A DNA stretch of 64,000 nucleotides from Streptomyces sp. CA-210063 (GTDB taxonomy: Bacteria > Actinomycetota > Actinomycetes > Streptomycetales > Streptomycetaceae), in NCBI RefSeq assembly GCF_024612015.1, contig NZ_CP102512.1, forward strand, positions 10,602,001 through 10,666,000, in the 5' to 3' direction. The position numbers and the translations under genes are program-made. Below, one piece after another: positions 36,852-44,860 of this stretch. The notes beneath the pieces were generated by a model that worked only from the letters and a program-made list of their open reading frames with translations, did not search any database and had not been told where the DNA came from. Numbering within the stretch: the first letter of the stretch is position 1; every line of letters starts with the position of its first letter.

Positions 36852-37333
36852 GCGGGCGACGCTAGACCAGGCAACTGACAGACCATGGCGCGACCTTCAG
36901 CTGACCTGCGCGGCATCCACCGCTGCCGACACCGACACCGACACCGGCAAAGCCGCCATCGACACCGTCCTTGCCGAGGCCGCAGCCCGCGGACGGCGCC
37001 CCACCGTGACCGCAGTCGAGCGGTTCCTGGACATCGCGCACGCCACCTTCCACCGGCACTACGCCGACCTGATCGACGTGCACTTCCGGCCCCGCATCCC
37101 GGCCTGCGGCTGCGGCTGCGGTTGCGGTTGCGACGGAACCCTCCGGATCCGATGTACGTACGGAAGCCAACCTGAGCCGGCTACGGAAGGAGAACAGCGA
37201 CCTGCGCCGCACCCTCGCCCTGTACGAGGAGGCCATCCGCCAGCTGGCCATCGAAAACGATGCCCTGCGCAGTGGCGCCGCCGTCATTCCCCTGCCCAAC
37301 CGCAGCACGCTCGCGCCACCCGGGCCGTCCTGA
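36850..37333 (+). pseudogene. Frameshifted HTH/coiled-coil protein of mobile-element type
   Basis: The N-terminal 75 residues (RPTVTAVERFLDIAHATFHR, HYADLIDVHFR) form a DNA-binding-like helix cluster. The C-terminal part (EANLSRLRKENSDLRRTLAL, YEEAIRQLAIENDALR) is a leucine-zipper-like coil in the next reading frame. Between them lies a TGCGGC/TGCGGT hexamer repeat (37105-37130), which encodes polyalanine in the second frame and Cys-Gly in the first. The repeat is a plausible site of slippage. The protein type often accompanies integrase genes in Streptomyces. AAAGGAG lies 7 bp before the ATG, within the methyltransferase gene. Confidence 0.55.
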
Positions 37334-37418
37334 ATCCGACACCCCCCGCAGGCGCCTGGCGTGCGACAGGACGCTGGGCGTGGCGCGCAGCCAACTACCG
37401 ATGATCAAGGGAAGTTCA

Positions 37419-38338
37419 TCAAGCCGTGCGTGCCGGCGGCATCCCGGCTCCCGCCCTTGTCGCGTCGGTGCCCCAGCTGGCCAGCAGTCGTAGTGCCTCC
37501 GCGGACGGGGAGTTGGGCTCGGCGTGGTATGTCACCAGCATCTGTTCGTGGTCGTCGGCCTGGTGGAACGACTCGAGGCGGAGGTCGAGTTCGCCGACGA
37601 GCGGGTGGTGCAGGCGCTGGATGCCGTGGCACTTCTCCTTGACGTCGTGGGTGGCCCACAGCCGCCGGAACTCCTCGCTCTTCACGGAGGGTTCGCCCAC
37701 CAGAGCGGACAGCCGGGGGTCCTTCGGATGGGAGCCGGCGTCCATGCGCAGCTGAGAGACGACGTCGCTCGCTTTGTGCTCCCAGTCCACGAACAAGTCG
37801 TGGTATTCGGGCCTCAGAAACACCAGCCGTGCCCAGTTCTGCTCCTGCGTGGGCAGTTCGGCCCAGTCGCCGAAGACCGCCCCGGCCATCCGGTTCCAGA
37901 CGAGGATGTCCGAGCGCCGCCCCACGAGGATCGCCGGAACACCGTCCATGGTGTCCAGCAGCGTCCGCAGGGGACCCCGCACCTGCTGGGCGCGGACGGC
38001 CGGCTTCTTCTGCTGCTTCGGCTTCGCCAGGTGCGCGAGGTGGGCGTGCTCGGCGTCGCTCAGTCTGAGCGCGCGGGCGATGGCGTCGAGGACCTCCGCC
38101 GACACGTTCCGCCCGTTGCCCTGTTCCAGTCGCGTGTAGTACGCCACGGACACCCCGGCCAGCTGGGCCAGCTCCTCGCGGCGCAGCCCCGGCACCCGCC
38201 GGTGCCGGCCGAACCCCGCAGCCCCACGTCCTCCGGCTTCAGCCGGGCCCGCCGGGTGCGCAGGAACTCGCTGAGCTCGGCACGCGGGTCCAGCGCGCCG
38301 GCGGCGGGCTCGTGCACCGGTTCGGGGTATTCGTCCAT
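37419..38338 (-). pseudogene. XRE family regulator with MmyB-like ligand domain, one-base frameshift
   Basis: The start (ATG 38338, then ELSEFLRTRRARLKPEDVGL) and the rest (FGRHRRVPGLRREELAQLAG, VSVAYYTRLEQGN) are in different frames, joined near 38205 by loss of one base. The C-terminal part matches the MmyB-like ligand-binding domain (SDILVWNRMAGAVFGDWAEL, then EYHDLFVDWEHKASDVV). The HTH itself is split by the shift. Apart from this single base the gene looks normal, so a sequencing error or recent mutation are both possible. Confidence 0.75.
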
Positions 38339-38356
38339 GCCTCGAGTATGGGCAAC

Positions 38357-38886
38357 GCCCCTTCAGCGGAACGTCCTGGCACCTGGTCAACCAGCACCTC
38401 AACGAGCAGCCCGCCCCGCTGCGCACCCTGCGCCCGGACGCTCCCATGGAACTGGAGCGGTTCGTCGCCCGGCTCCTGGCCAAGGATCCGGACCAGCGAC
38501 CGGCCAGCGCCGGAGAGGTCTGGGACATCCTCAAAGAGATCAACGACTGGCACTTCGGCGACGCACCGCCCATCCGCGGCCCCAACGTCGCCACCGAGGT
38601 GCTCGTCACCCGGGCAGAAGCCACGGACGGCGCGATCATCCCCCTGCGCTTCACCACCCACCGGGCGTGCCCCGTATGCGCCACCAGAGAAGACCCCGAC
38701 GCGGCGCGCACCTGCACCACGTGCCAGGGGACCGGCCAGGTCATCCATGAGCAAATCACTCACAAGGTCTGTCTCCCCGCCGGCCTCCGGGACGGGCAGA
38801 AGGTCCGGGTCAGGGAACTGGGCGGGCCAGGGAAGCACGGTGGCGCGCCAGGGGACCTGTACGTCACCGTGGAGATCGCCGACTGA
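38357..38886 (+). pseudogene. C-terminal piece of a Ser/Thr kinase fused to a DnaJ-like domain
   Basis: From 38359 the frame reads PFSGTSWHLVNQHLNEQPAP and LERFVARLLAKDPDQRPASA, the end of a protein-kinase C-lobe. It then continues into a DnaJ-like region with CxxC pairs (RACPVCATREDPDAARTCTT, CQGTG) and a DnaJ C-terminal strand (VRVRELGGPGKHGGAPGDLY). The ATP-binding and catalytic loops are missing. The fragment begins exactly where the divergent XRE upstream region ends. An ATG at 38446 could still start a 146-residue protein. Confidence 0.65.
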
Positions 38887-39061
38887 TCAGCCGCCGGCCT
38901 CCGGCTCGCGGAGCTCAGGCCTCGCCCACCGTCGCCGCCCTGATAGTGCTGCTGGTGCGCCTCGAACGTTGCACCAGCCATCGGCTGGATCGCGCCGTGT
39001 CCCGCCGTTGCGGGTCGGGTACGGCTTCGGTAACTGTCCGTCGTGGTGGGGAGGCAGTCGG

Positions 39062-40312
39062 GTGGGGAAGGCGAGCCGGGGCAAGCGGGAGCGCAGCAGG
39101 GAAATGGCCGGGCAGTGGACGGCGGCCGGTGCGGCCCGGACGGCGCACCGCTTGCGGGAGCAGACCCAGCGGTCTTTGACGGGTAACCAGTGGGTGCAGA
39201 TGACGCTCGCCTCCAACATCAACAACGTCATTAACGAGCTGTACGCCGTGCTGCGGAACAGCAATCTCGCCGACATGGCGGACAAGCCCGAGGACATCGA
39301 GCGGGATGCGGCGTGGTCGATGACGCTGGGCAAGCAGGGACTTCGGCCGCCGTGGCCCCGGGCAGCCGGGGAGGCTGCCGCGTGGCAGATACGGGAGATC
39401 CAGAAGCTGCTGCGGCAGGCTGAGGTCCTCGTCATCTCCCCGGCTGCGCATGCTGCGGTCATGGCCGCGGCCGCGACCCTTGAGCCGGCCGACATCAGCA
39501 CCCTGGACCGTGACCGGGACATCCTCGTGCCCACCGGGCTGCTGGTGTTGCCGGAGGCGGTCGTGGTCGTCAACCGCACCGGCTCACTGTCAGACATCAA
39601 GGTGTTCGGGTGGCAGTTCATCACCCAGCACCAAATCCTGCCCACCGCCCAGTACGCCGGCGTGCGGGTGACGACATTCATGGACCGCGACGGGCCGGTG
39701 CAGCCGACCGGGTGGCGGCAGGCGGTCTCTCAGGCGCGCGCGTCCGGCAGCCCGCTGCCCCCGCTGATGCCGGACGGCATGTACGGGATGCGGGGTGATG
39801 CGTGCCTGGCGGAGGAGAGCACCGAGACGCTCGCGGACCTGTCCGAGTTCCATCGACAGATGCAGAGGGCCCTCACCCGGGCCTCCCAGTGGCGTGCCGA
39901 GGCGGTTCCCGACACAGGCGAGTGGGGCGGCGGCCGGGTGGAGGACCCGTACGACGACTTCACGGGTCGTTACATGTTCGCTTTCTGGCGGCTGATCGCC
40001 CAGGGTGTCACGGCCGTTGGTCCGTCTCCGGCCGCATCCGGGGTGGGCGCACCCCTCACAGGGGACGGCTCCGCACCCCGCGACCCCGAAGTACGGGTCA
40101 TCCGGCTCGCTGCGCCCTCGCCCCGTGCGTCGGATCCAGTGGGGGAGACGAAGCGGGTGTACCACCACCGGTGGCCAGTGCGGATGCACAAGGTGAGGCA
40201 GTGGTATCCCAGCCGTAAGGAACACCGGGTGATCTGGCGGGGCCCGTATATCAAGGGGCCCGCCGAGGCACCTCTGATGATGGGGGAGAAGGCCTACCTG
40301 GTCGATTCATGA
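39062..40312 (+). CDS. Streptomyces hypothetical protein of unknown function, 416 aa
   Basis: The N-terminus is very basic (VGKASRGKRERSREMAGQW). A central globular part contains a helical segment (INNVINELYAVLRNSNLADM) and a beta-rich region with LPEAVVVVNRTGSLSDIKVF. The C-terminal 40 residues carry a conserved-looking tail (RKEHRVIWRGPYIKGPAEAP). I recognise the type as an actinobacterial protein found near mobile DNA but no function is known. Start GTG 39062 has GGGGAGG 7-8 bp upstream; the frame is open further upstream but antisense to other genes. Codon bias is good, so it is probably expressed. Confidence 0.75.
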   Translation: MGKASRGKRERSREMAGQWTAAGAARTAHRLREQTQRSLTGNQWVQMTLASNINNVINELYAVLRNSNLADMADKPEDIERDAAWSMTLGKQGLRPPWPRAAGEAAAWQIREIQKLLRQAEVLVISPAAHAAVMAAAATLEPADISTLDRDRDILVPTGLLVLPEAVVVVNRTGSLSDIKVFGWQFITQHQILPTAQYAGVRVTTFMDRDGPVQPTGWRQAVSQARASGSPLPPLMPDGMYGMRGDACLAEESTETLADLSEFHRQMQRALTRASQWRAEAVPDTGEWGGGRVEDPYDDFTGRYMFAFWRLIAQGVTAVGPSPAASGVGAPLTGDGSAPRDPEVRVIRLAAPSPRASDPVGETKRVYHHRWPVRMHKVRQWYPSRKEHRVIWRGPYIKGPAEAPLMMGEKAYLVDS

Positions 40313-40550
40313 TGTGCAGGGACTCCCCTCCGTCACCGCTCACGTTGGTGGGCCGAACCAGGTAGTCGAGCGAGGTAGCCAGGCGGAGCCGGCCCTCCTG
40401 TGACTCCTGACCGACCCACGTAGCCGGGTCGAGGTTGGCTGCGGCGAAGCCGATGAGGTGCCGTTGATACCCGCTGCTTTGCCGTTCGGTATGGCGCAGG
40501 ATCGCGAGCAGTGCGAGGGCAGGCGGCCGGTTTGGCGCCACCAGCTCTCC
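40251..40550 (-). pseudogene. C-terminal fragment of an unidentified gene
   Basis: The minus strand encodes PPALALLAILRHTERQSSGY, then HLIGFAAANLDPATWVGQES and LRLATSLDYLVRPTN, with good protein character up to a stop at 40251. It overlaps the 3' end of the unknown-function gene. Its upstream end, near 40550, coincides with the start of an IS21 transposase remnant, suggesting truncation by that element. Confidence 0.4.
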
Positions 40551-40551
40551 A

Positions 40552-40982
40552 CCCTGGATGTTCCGCAGATCGTCGACGCGCACTGCCCCGACCACCCGGA
40601 CGGCTGCAGTGTCCACCAGCCGAGGCTGCGGCCCCGTGCGGAGGCGGAGATCGCGTTCGTGGGCATCGGCCCCGGAGCGGGCCGCTGGCTCGAGGATGCC
40701 GGACCCGCCGGCGCCACCGGCATCCGCGCCAAGACGGCCCGCGCGGTCGAGCTGGCCACCGTCCTGGGCAACGACAAAGTCGACCAGGCCCTCGGTCTGG
40801 CGGCCACGGCCGGGTGCTTCGCCGACGACGACCTGCTCTCGGTCCTGGGACACATCGCGGGCAGCAAGTCCGCTGGCGAGGTCGTCCGCGCGGGCGAAGC
40901 CCACTCCGTCCAGAACGGAACCATCGGCTGGCAGGCCCTCGGTCAACCGTCACCCGTCCCCAGGGAATTGACGGCCGGCTGA
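40552..40982 (+). pseudogene. C-terminal remnant of an IS21-type IstA transposase
   Basis: The sequence RAVELATVLGNDKVDQALGL plus AATAGCFADDDLLSVLGH and GEAHSVQNGTIGWQALG resembles the helical C-terminus of Streptomyces IS21 family IstA. No HTH or DDE part remains. A matching IstB N-terminus lies 350 bp downstream, so both are debris of one element. Confidence 0.6.
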
Positions 40983-40988
40983 CCGCGG

Positions 40989-41279
40989 TCAGTCCCCGAC
41001 GAACCACAGATACCGGTGCCCGTTCTGCTGGAGGACCTGGCACAACTCGCGGGTCTGCCCGACCCAGTCACCGCCGCGAGCGGCCGGGAGCCGGTCGAGT
41101 TCCGCCAGCAGCAGCGGCACCTGCCGGTGGTTGAAGACCGCGTCGCCATACGGGTCCATGGCCCAGAGCATCGGAGACTCCGCCGGGTCCAGATCCGCGA
41201 ATGCAGCGGTCCACTCCACACCACCCTGGGCCCGGGCCACGACGTTCCCGCGGTCGCCCCGCACCGACATATTGATCAT
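40989..41279 (-). CDS. Small hypothetical protein, 96 aa
   Basis: A compact acidic protein with good codon bias: VVARAQGGVEWTAAFADLDP, then QVPLLLAELDRLPAARGGDW and a C-terminal HRYLWFVGD. I recognise the type as a conserved actinobacterial hypothetical but know no function. It sits, in antisense, between the istA and istB remnants and may have arrived there by insertion. ATG 41279 has a weak Shine-Dalgarno; ATG 41270 is an alternative. Confidence 0.65.
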   Translation of the reverse strand: MINMSVRGDRGNVVARAQGGVEWTAAFADLDPAESPMLWAMDPYGDAVFNHRQVPLLLAELDRLPAARGGDWVGQTRELCQVLQQNGHRYLWFVGD

Positions 41280-41328
41280 CCGTCGAACCTATCGGCGCTC
41301 ACCCCGACCGACGAAGGAATTGACGACC

Positions 41329-41520
41329 ATGACGTTTCCCCAGGCCCCGGCGCTGCCCGAGGAGTTCGACAAGCTCATGCGCCGCATGCGCCTGCCCTAC
41401 ATGCGCAAAGCGGCCCCGGACGTCCTGGCCACCGCCCGAGCCCAACGCTGGGACCCCGCCGAGGTCCTGCGGCTGCTGATCGCCGAGGAGGTCGTTGGCG
41501 AGTCTGGCCGACGTGATCAC
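41329..41520 (+). pseudogene. N-terminal remnant of an IS21-type IstB helper ATPase
   Basis: The sequence LPEEFDKLMRRMRLPYMRKA then APDVLATARAQRWDPAEVLR and LLIAEE is the IstB N-terminus. The homology ends near 41500 before the Walker A motif. The frame runs to 41595 with unrelated residues. Confidence 0.7.
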
Positions 41521-41660
41521 GCGACCTGCGCGTTGGGCTCCGGAGCCAGCACTCCGGCCCCGGCTAGCCAACTACCGCGCAACGCGTCTCGTTGAACGGC
41601 GCTGATTCCAGTGTGGCCCGCCATACATCGCGCGATGTCACACGATGGGTAGTCATATGA

Positions 41661-41876
41661 ATGTCTGGCGTAGTCGATTGGGCAGAATGCCGGTGGCCAG
41701 TGCGGCTGGACCCGTTTCCCTTGACGAAGGCGAGGCCACCGTGGCGAACGTGCTTAAGGTCAGGTCTTCGTCAAAGGCGCGAGGCGGTCCGCACCATCCC
41801 CGAATCGCAGATCGTGGAGGCGCTGGAGGAGGTCATTGCCCTCGGCGCCCGGGAGACCACCGTGGAGCCGGACTGA
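41661..41876 (+). CDS. Small ORF upstream of and overlapping the cis-prenyltransferase gene, 71 aa
   Basis: The C-terminal 25 residues (IPESQIVEALEEVIALGARE) look like a real amphipathic helix; the N-terminus does not. Its TGA overlaps the ATG of the prenyltransferase gene (TGATG), a classical translational-coupling arrangement, so it may be a genuine small protein or the tail of a truncated first gene of the terpene operon. A 9-bp inverted repeat (TTGACGAAG 41721-41729, CTTCGTCAA 41766-41774) lies within it. Confidence 0.4.
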   Translation: MSGVVDWAECRWPVRLDPFPLTKARPPWRTCLRSGLRQRREAVRTIPESQIVEALEEVIALGARETTVEPD

Positions 41877-42565
41877 TGAACACCGTCCACCCCTTACCGC
41901 GTCACCTGGCGGTCATCCTCGACGGCAACCGCCGCTGGGCTCTCGCGCACCAGGTGCCCGCTGTGGAGGCCTACCGGCTGGGCGCGCGCCGGGTCCACGA
42001 GCTGGTCCAATGCTGTGAGGAGGTCTCCATCCCGTACGTGACCGTGTGGGCGCTGTCCGGCAACAACCTCCAGCGCGGGGACACCACCGCTCGCAGCATC
42101 CTCGACGTCGTCATCGATGGCCTGACGGACATGGCCGCCACCGGGCGGTGGCGCATCCGGGCCATCGGCGCGCCCGGCCTGCTCGGCGGCTCACAGGCTG
42201 CCGTCCTCTCTTCGATAGCGAAAGACACCCGCGAGTTTGGCCACGTCACGGTGAACGTGGCGCTGGCCTACGACGGGCGCGCCGAAATCGTCGCCGCCGT
42301 CAAAGCGATGCTCTCCGTCGACCGCGCGGCGCTCGAGCCGATCACCGAGAGGACCGTAGCCCGCTACCTGTCCACGGCAGGGCAGCCGGACATCGACTTG
42401 ACGATCCGCACCTCTGGCGAGAAGAGGCTGTCCGGGTTCATGCCCTGGCAGACCACTCAGTCGGAGCTGTACTTCACCGACACCCACTGGCCCGACTTCA
42501 CTCCCGCTCACCTGCGGGAAGCACTCGACTGGTTCGCCGGCCGCGAGCGCCGCTTCGGCCTGTAG
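41876..42565 (+). CDS. Short-chain cis-prenyltransferase (Z-FPP synthase/UPPS family), 229 aa
   Basis: This is a UPP-synthase-family enzyme condensing isopentenyl diphosphate in Z configuration. The diphosphate-binding region I is HLAVILDGNRRWA (catalytic Asp16). Later motifs are YVTVWALSGNNLQR and DLTIRTSGEKRLSGF followed by SELYFTDTHWPDF. The DGNRRWA form, the overall length and the motif spacing match the mycobacterial short-chain enzyme Rv1086 and small actinobacterial enzymes, not chromosomal undecaprenyl diphosphate synthase. Hence a C10 to C15 Z-prenyl diphosphate is the likely product. One variant is GNN in place of the usual STEN/TEN. ATG 41876 overlaps the preceding stop. The terpene synthase gene follows after 17 bp. 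Confidence 0.88.
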   Translation: MNTVHPLPRHLAVILDGNRRWALAHQVPAVEAYRLGARRVHELVQCCEEVSIPYVTVWALSGNNLQRGDTTARSILDVVIDGLTDMAATGRWRIRAIGAPGLLGGSQAAVLSSIAKDTREFGHVTVNVALAYDGRAEIVAAVKAMLSVDRAALEPITERTVARYLSTAGQPDIDLTIRTSGEKRLSGFMPWQTTQSELYFTDTHWPDFTPAHLREALDWFAGRERRFGL

Positions 42566-42582
42566 AAGAGGAGAGCACCCCC

Positions 42583-43677
42583 GTGCGCTACCACCTTCAG
42601 CGTTCCCCGGCACCAGCGGCACTCGACCCTGTGCCGGACTCGCGCGGTGAGGACCTGGAAGGCGACTTGCGGTGGATCCGCCGCTACCTTGCCCGGGTCC
42701 ACGCGGATGCCTGGCAGGAGAAGTACAACCTGCGGCGCGAGACCACCGACCTCGACGGCCGCCCAACCGGCGAGTGGTTTCTGACCCCGATGCCGGAGAC
42801 GGTGCGCCCGCTGGAGGCGGAGATGACGCAGTGGGCGCTGGGCCTTGGGTTACACACCCCCGAGAACGTGTACAAGATCGCCGGTGCCCAGCTGGCGTTG
42901 CTGGACGTGTCGCTGTTCATGAAAGCCCCGCTGATGGCGAGGATCCTCACCATGGACTGGATCATCTCCGTCGCCTTCGACGACCAACTCGTGGAGCCCG
43001 GCAAGCCCTTCGAGCCCTACCTCGAGACCCTGCCCCGCGTGATCCGCGACGGCGCGCTGCCCCAGAAGCCGGACCAGTTCCACCTCGCGTTCCTCGACGT
43101 CCGCAACGAGGTCATCAAAGCCGGCGGCGAAGCCGCTCTCGACCAGTGGGCCCACCACCGGCACGCGATCCTCGCCCAGTACATGTGGGAGCACGAATGG
43201 CGCACCGGGGGACGGTACTTCACGTGGGAGGACTACCTGCGCGCCTCGTTCGGCAACGGTCACACCGAGCAGGTGTTCCTCCTCATGCGGATGGAGCCCC
43301 ACTCCGAGATGCTGCCCCCGGGAACGCCGCTGCCGCCGGAGCTGGTGCACCTGCACAACCTGTCCTCGCTGCTGGCCCGGTTCGAGAACGACATGCTCTG
43401 CTACATCCGCGACAGCCGGGACCCGTGCGTGAACCTGTTCAGCGTCCTGGCCGCGGAGTTCGGCGTCACCCGCCACGCGGCCGTGCCGCTGGCCGCCGCA
43501 GCCCACGCCAACACCCAGTACGAGCACGACGCCCTGGTGGCGGCCATCCAGGAGCGCCACCCCGACCCGCTGGTGCGCTCCCATGCACGGGCGATGAGCC
43601 ACATCAACGACTGCTACTACGCCTGGACCCTCACCTGCCCGCGCTACAGCGTCCTCAACGGCAGCACCGAACGCTGA
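42583..43677 (+). CDS. Class I terpene synthase with variant NSE motif, 364 aa
   Basis: The fold and motifs are those of bacterial class I terpene cyclases. The Mg-binding aspartate-rich motif is FDDQLVE (Asp133, Asp134, Glu138). The second metal site is NDMLCYIRD (269-277), where Ser/Thr is replaced by Cys273 and Glu by Asp277. The terminal RY pair is Arg354-Tyr355. There is no signal peptide. GTG 42583 has AGAGGAGAG 8 bp upstream and lies 17 bp after the prenyltransferase stop, so the two form one transcription unit. Inferred role: ionise and cyclise the Z-prenyl diphosphate made by its partner into a mono- or sesquiterpene. No P450 or other tailoring gene is adjacent. The product cannot be predicted. 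Confidence 0.85.
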   Translation: MRYHLQRSPAPAALDPVPDSRGEDLEGDLRWIRRYLARVHADAWQEKYNLRRETTDLDGRPTGEWFLTPMPETVRPLEAEMTQWALGLGLHTPENVYKIAGAQLALLDVSLFMKAPLMARILTMDWIISVAFDDQLVEPGKPFEPYLETLPRVIRDGALPQKPDQFHLAFLDVRNEVIKAGGEAALDQWAHHRHAILAQYMWEHEWRTGGRYFTWEDYLRASFGNGHTEQVFLLMRMEPHSEMLPPGTPLPPELVHLHNLSSLLARFENDMLCYIRDSRDPCVNLFSVLAAEFGVTRHAAVPLAAAAHANTQYEHDALVAAIQERHPDPLVRSHARAMSHINDCYYAWTLTCPRYSVLNGSTER

Positions 43678-43721
43678 GCTTCAGTGCCGGTCGTCAACCC
43701 TTCGTGAGGGACACCTGCCGT

Positions 43722-43736
43722 CCGTGATGGTCACGG
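43722..43736 (+). terminator. Possible small hairpin after the terpene synthase gene
   Basis: A 6-bp inverted repeat (CCGTGA / TCACGG) with a 3-nt loop lies 45 bp after the stop. It is short, so only a weak terminator candidate. Confidence 0.3.
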
Positions 43737-43802
43737 CTCGGTATCGGGCACCTGGTGGAGTGTCACACGGTCGGTTTCTTCGACACCTCTAGCTGTTGCG
43801 GG

Positions 43803-44768
43803 TCAGGACGTTGGGGACGGCGCATAGTGGTGGGCGAGATTGGTGGCGAGGTCGCGGAGGTGAGCCCTGGCTTCGGTGGGGCCGTGCACAGTGATGGCGC
43901 TCCCGAACGGCAGTAGTGCTCGCACGTCCTCCAGATGCAGGAAGCGGATTGTTACCTTGCGGCCGGTGGCGGATTGTTCCTGGTCGTCCCAGACGAGTCG
44001 TAGGCCAAAGATGCGTTGCGCTCGCTCGATCTGGGTCTGGTCGATGGTGGCGCTGACCTCTAGCGCGTGGTTGTGTTCCCACTGAGCAATGAGCGCTGCG
44101 GCGACGGTGGCCAGGGTCTGGTTCTCGCGGATCCGTCGTGGCTGGTCGACTTCTTTCCACGTCGTGATCCGTTCGAGTCGGTACATCCGTGGCAGTCGGG
44201 CACAGTCGGCGACGAGGTACCAGATGCCGGCCTTGGCGAACAGCCCGTAGGGATCCACGACCAGGTCGCGTGGGCATGGCTCGCGTGGGCTGTCGTACTC
44301 GATCCGTAGCCGGCGGCCTCGCCGCACTGCGCCGATCAGTGAAGCCGGAGTCGTGTCGGAAGCTCGTGCCTGATGCCAGGGACGGCTGTCCACGTGCACT
44401 ACGTCGGTGAGCGGCAGGAGCTCATGAACTCGACGCGGCTGTGTAGCGGCGATCTTGGAGAGCGCGCGCTGGCTTTCGACCGATGCGTTGAGCTCCGCAC
44501 GTTGCTTCTCGTCCAGCCCGGTGAGCGACAGATGATCACGCTCGCCCGGTGTGAGTCGCGTGAGGTCGAGTCCGGATCCGGGCAGCATGGTCACGCCTCC
44601 GAGGCGGCCCCGGTGTGCGGTCACCGGCAGACCGGCGTCGCGGAGCCAGTTCAGATCTCGGGTGATGGTTCGAAGGGACACCCCGAGCGCTGAGGCGAGT
44701 TCCTGTGTGGTCACGGCATCCCTCGATTTGAGGAGCAGCATCAGGTTGAAGAAGCGGTCTGGGGTCAC
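43803..44768 (-). CDS. HTH-WYL domain transcriptional regulator, 321 aa
   Basis: An N-terminal winged helix (TTQELASALGVSLRTITRDL, NWLRDAGLPV) is followed by a WYL sensor domain with GRRLRIEYDSPRE, the signature VVDPYGLFAKAGIWYLVADC and the C-terminal WCX part. Such proteins are nucleic-acid- or ligand-responsive repressors or activators. It is divergent from a VOC-family gene 92 bp away, which is the obvious target. Confidence 0.9.
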   Translation of the reverse strand: MTPDRFFNLMLLLKSRDAVTTQELASALGVSLRTITRDLNWLRDAGLPVTAHRGRLGGVTMLPGSGLDLTRLTPGERDHLSLTGLDEKQRAELNASVESQRALSKIAATQPRRVHELLPLTDVVHVDSRPWHQARASDTTPASLIGAVRRGRRLRIEYDSPREPCPRDLVVDPYGLFAKAGIWYLVADCARLPRMYRLERITTWKEVDQPRRIRENQTLATVAAALIAQWEHNHALEVSATIDQTQIERAQRIFGLRLVWDDQEQSATGRKVTIRFLHLEDVRALLPFGSAITVHGPTEARAHLRDLATNLAHHYAPSPTS

Positions 44769-44860
44769 ACACCAATTTTTTCAGGAATTGCGACACGATG
44801 CGGCGCATATCCCGGTCAGGCTGGTGGATGCGTACCTACCACCTGTGAGAAGGAACAACC

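Noticed and set aside
41717..41780. TTGACG as a -35 box for the terpene operon
   Set aside because: No suitable -10 lies at the right distance; the inverted repeat it belongs to is noted instead.
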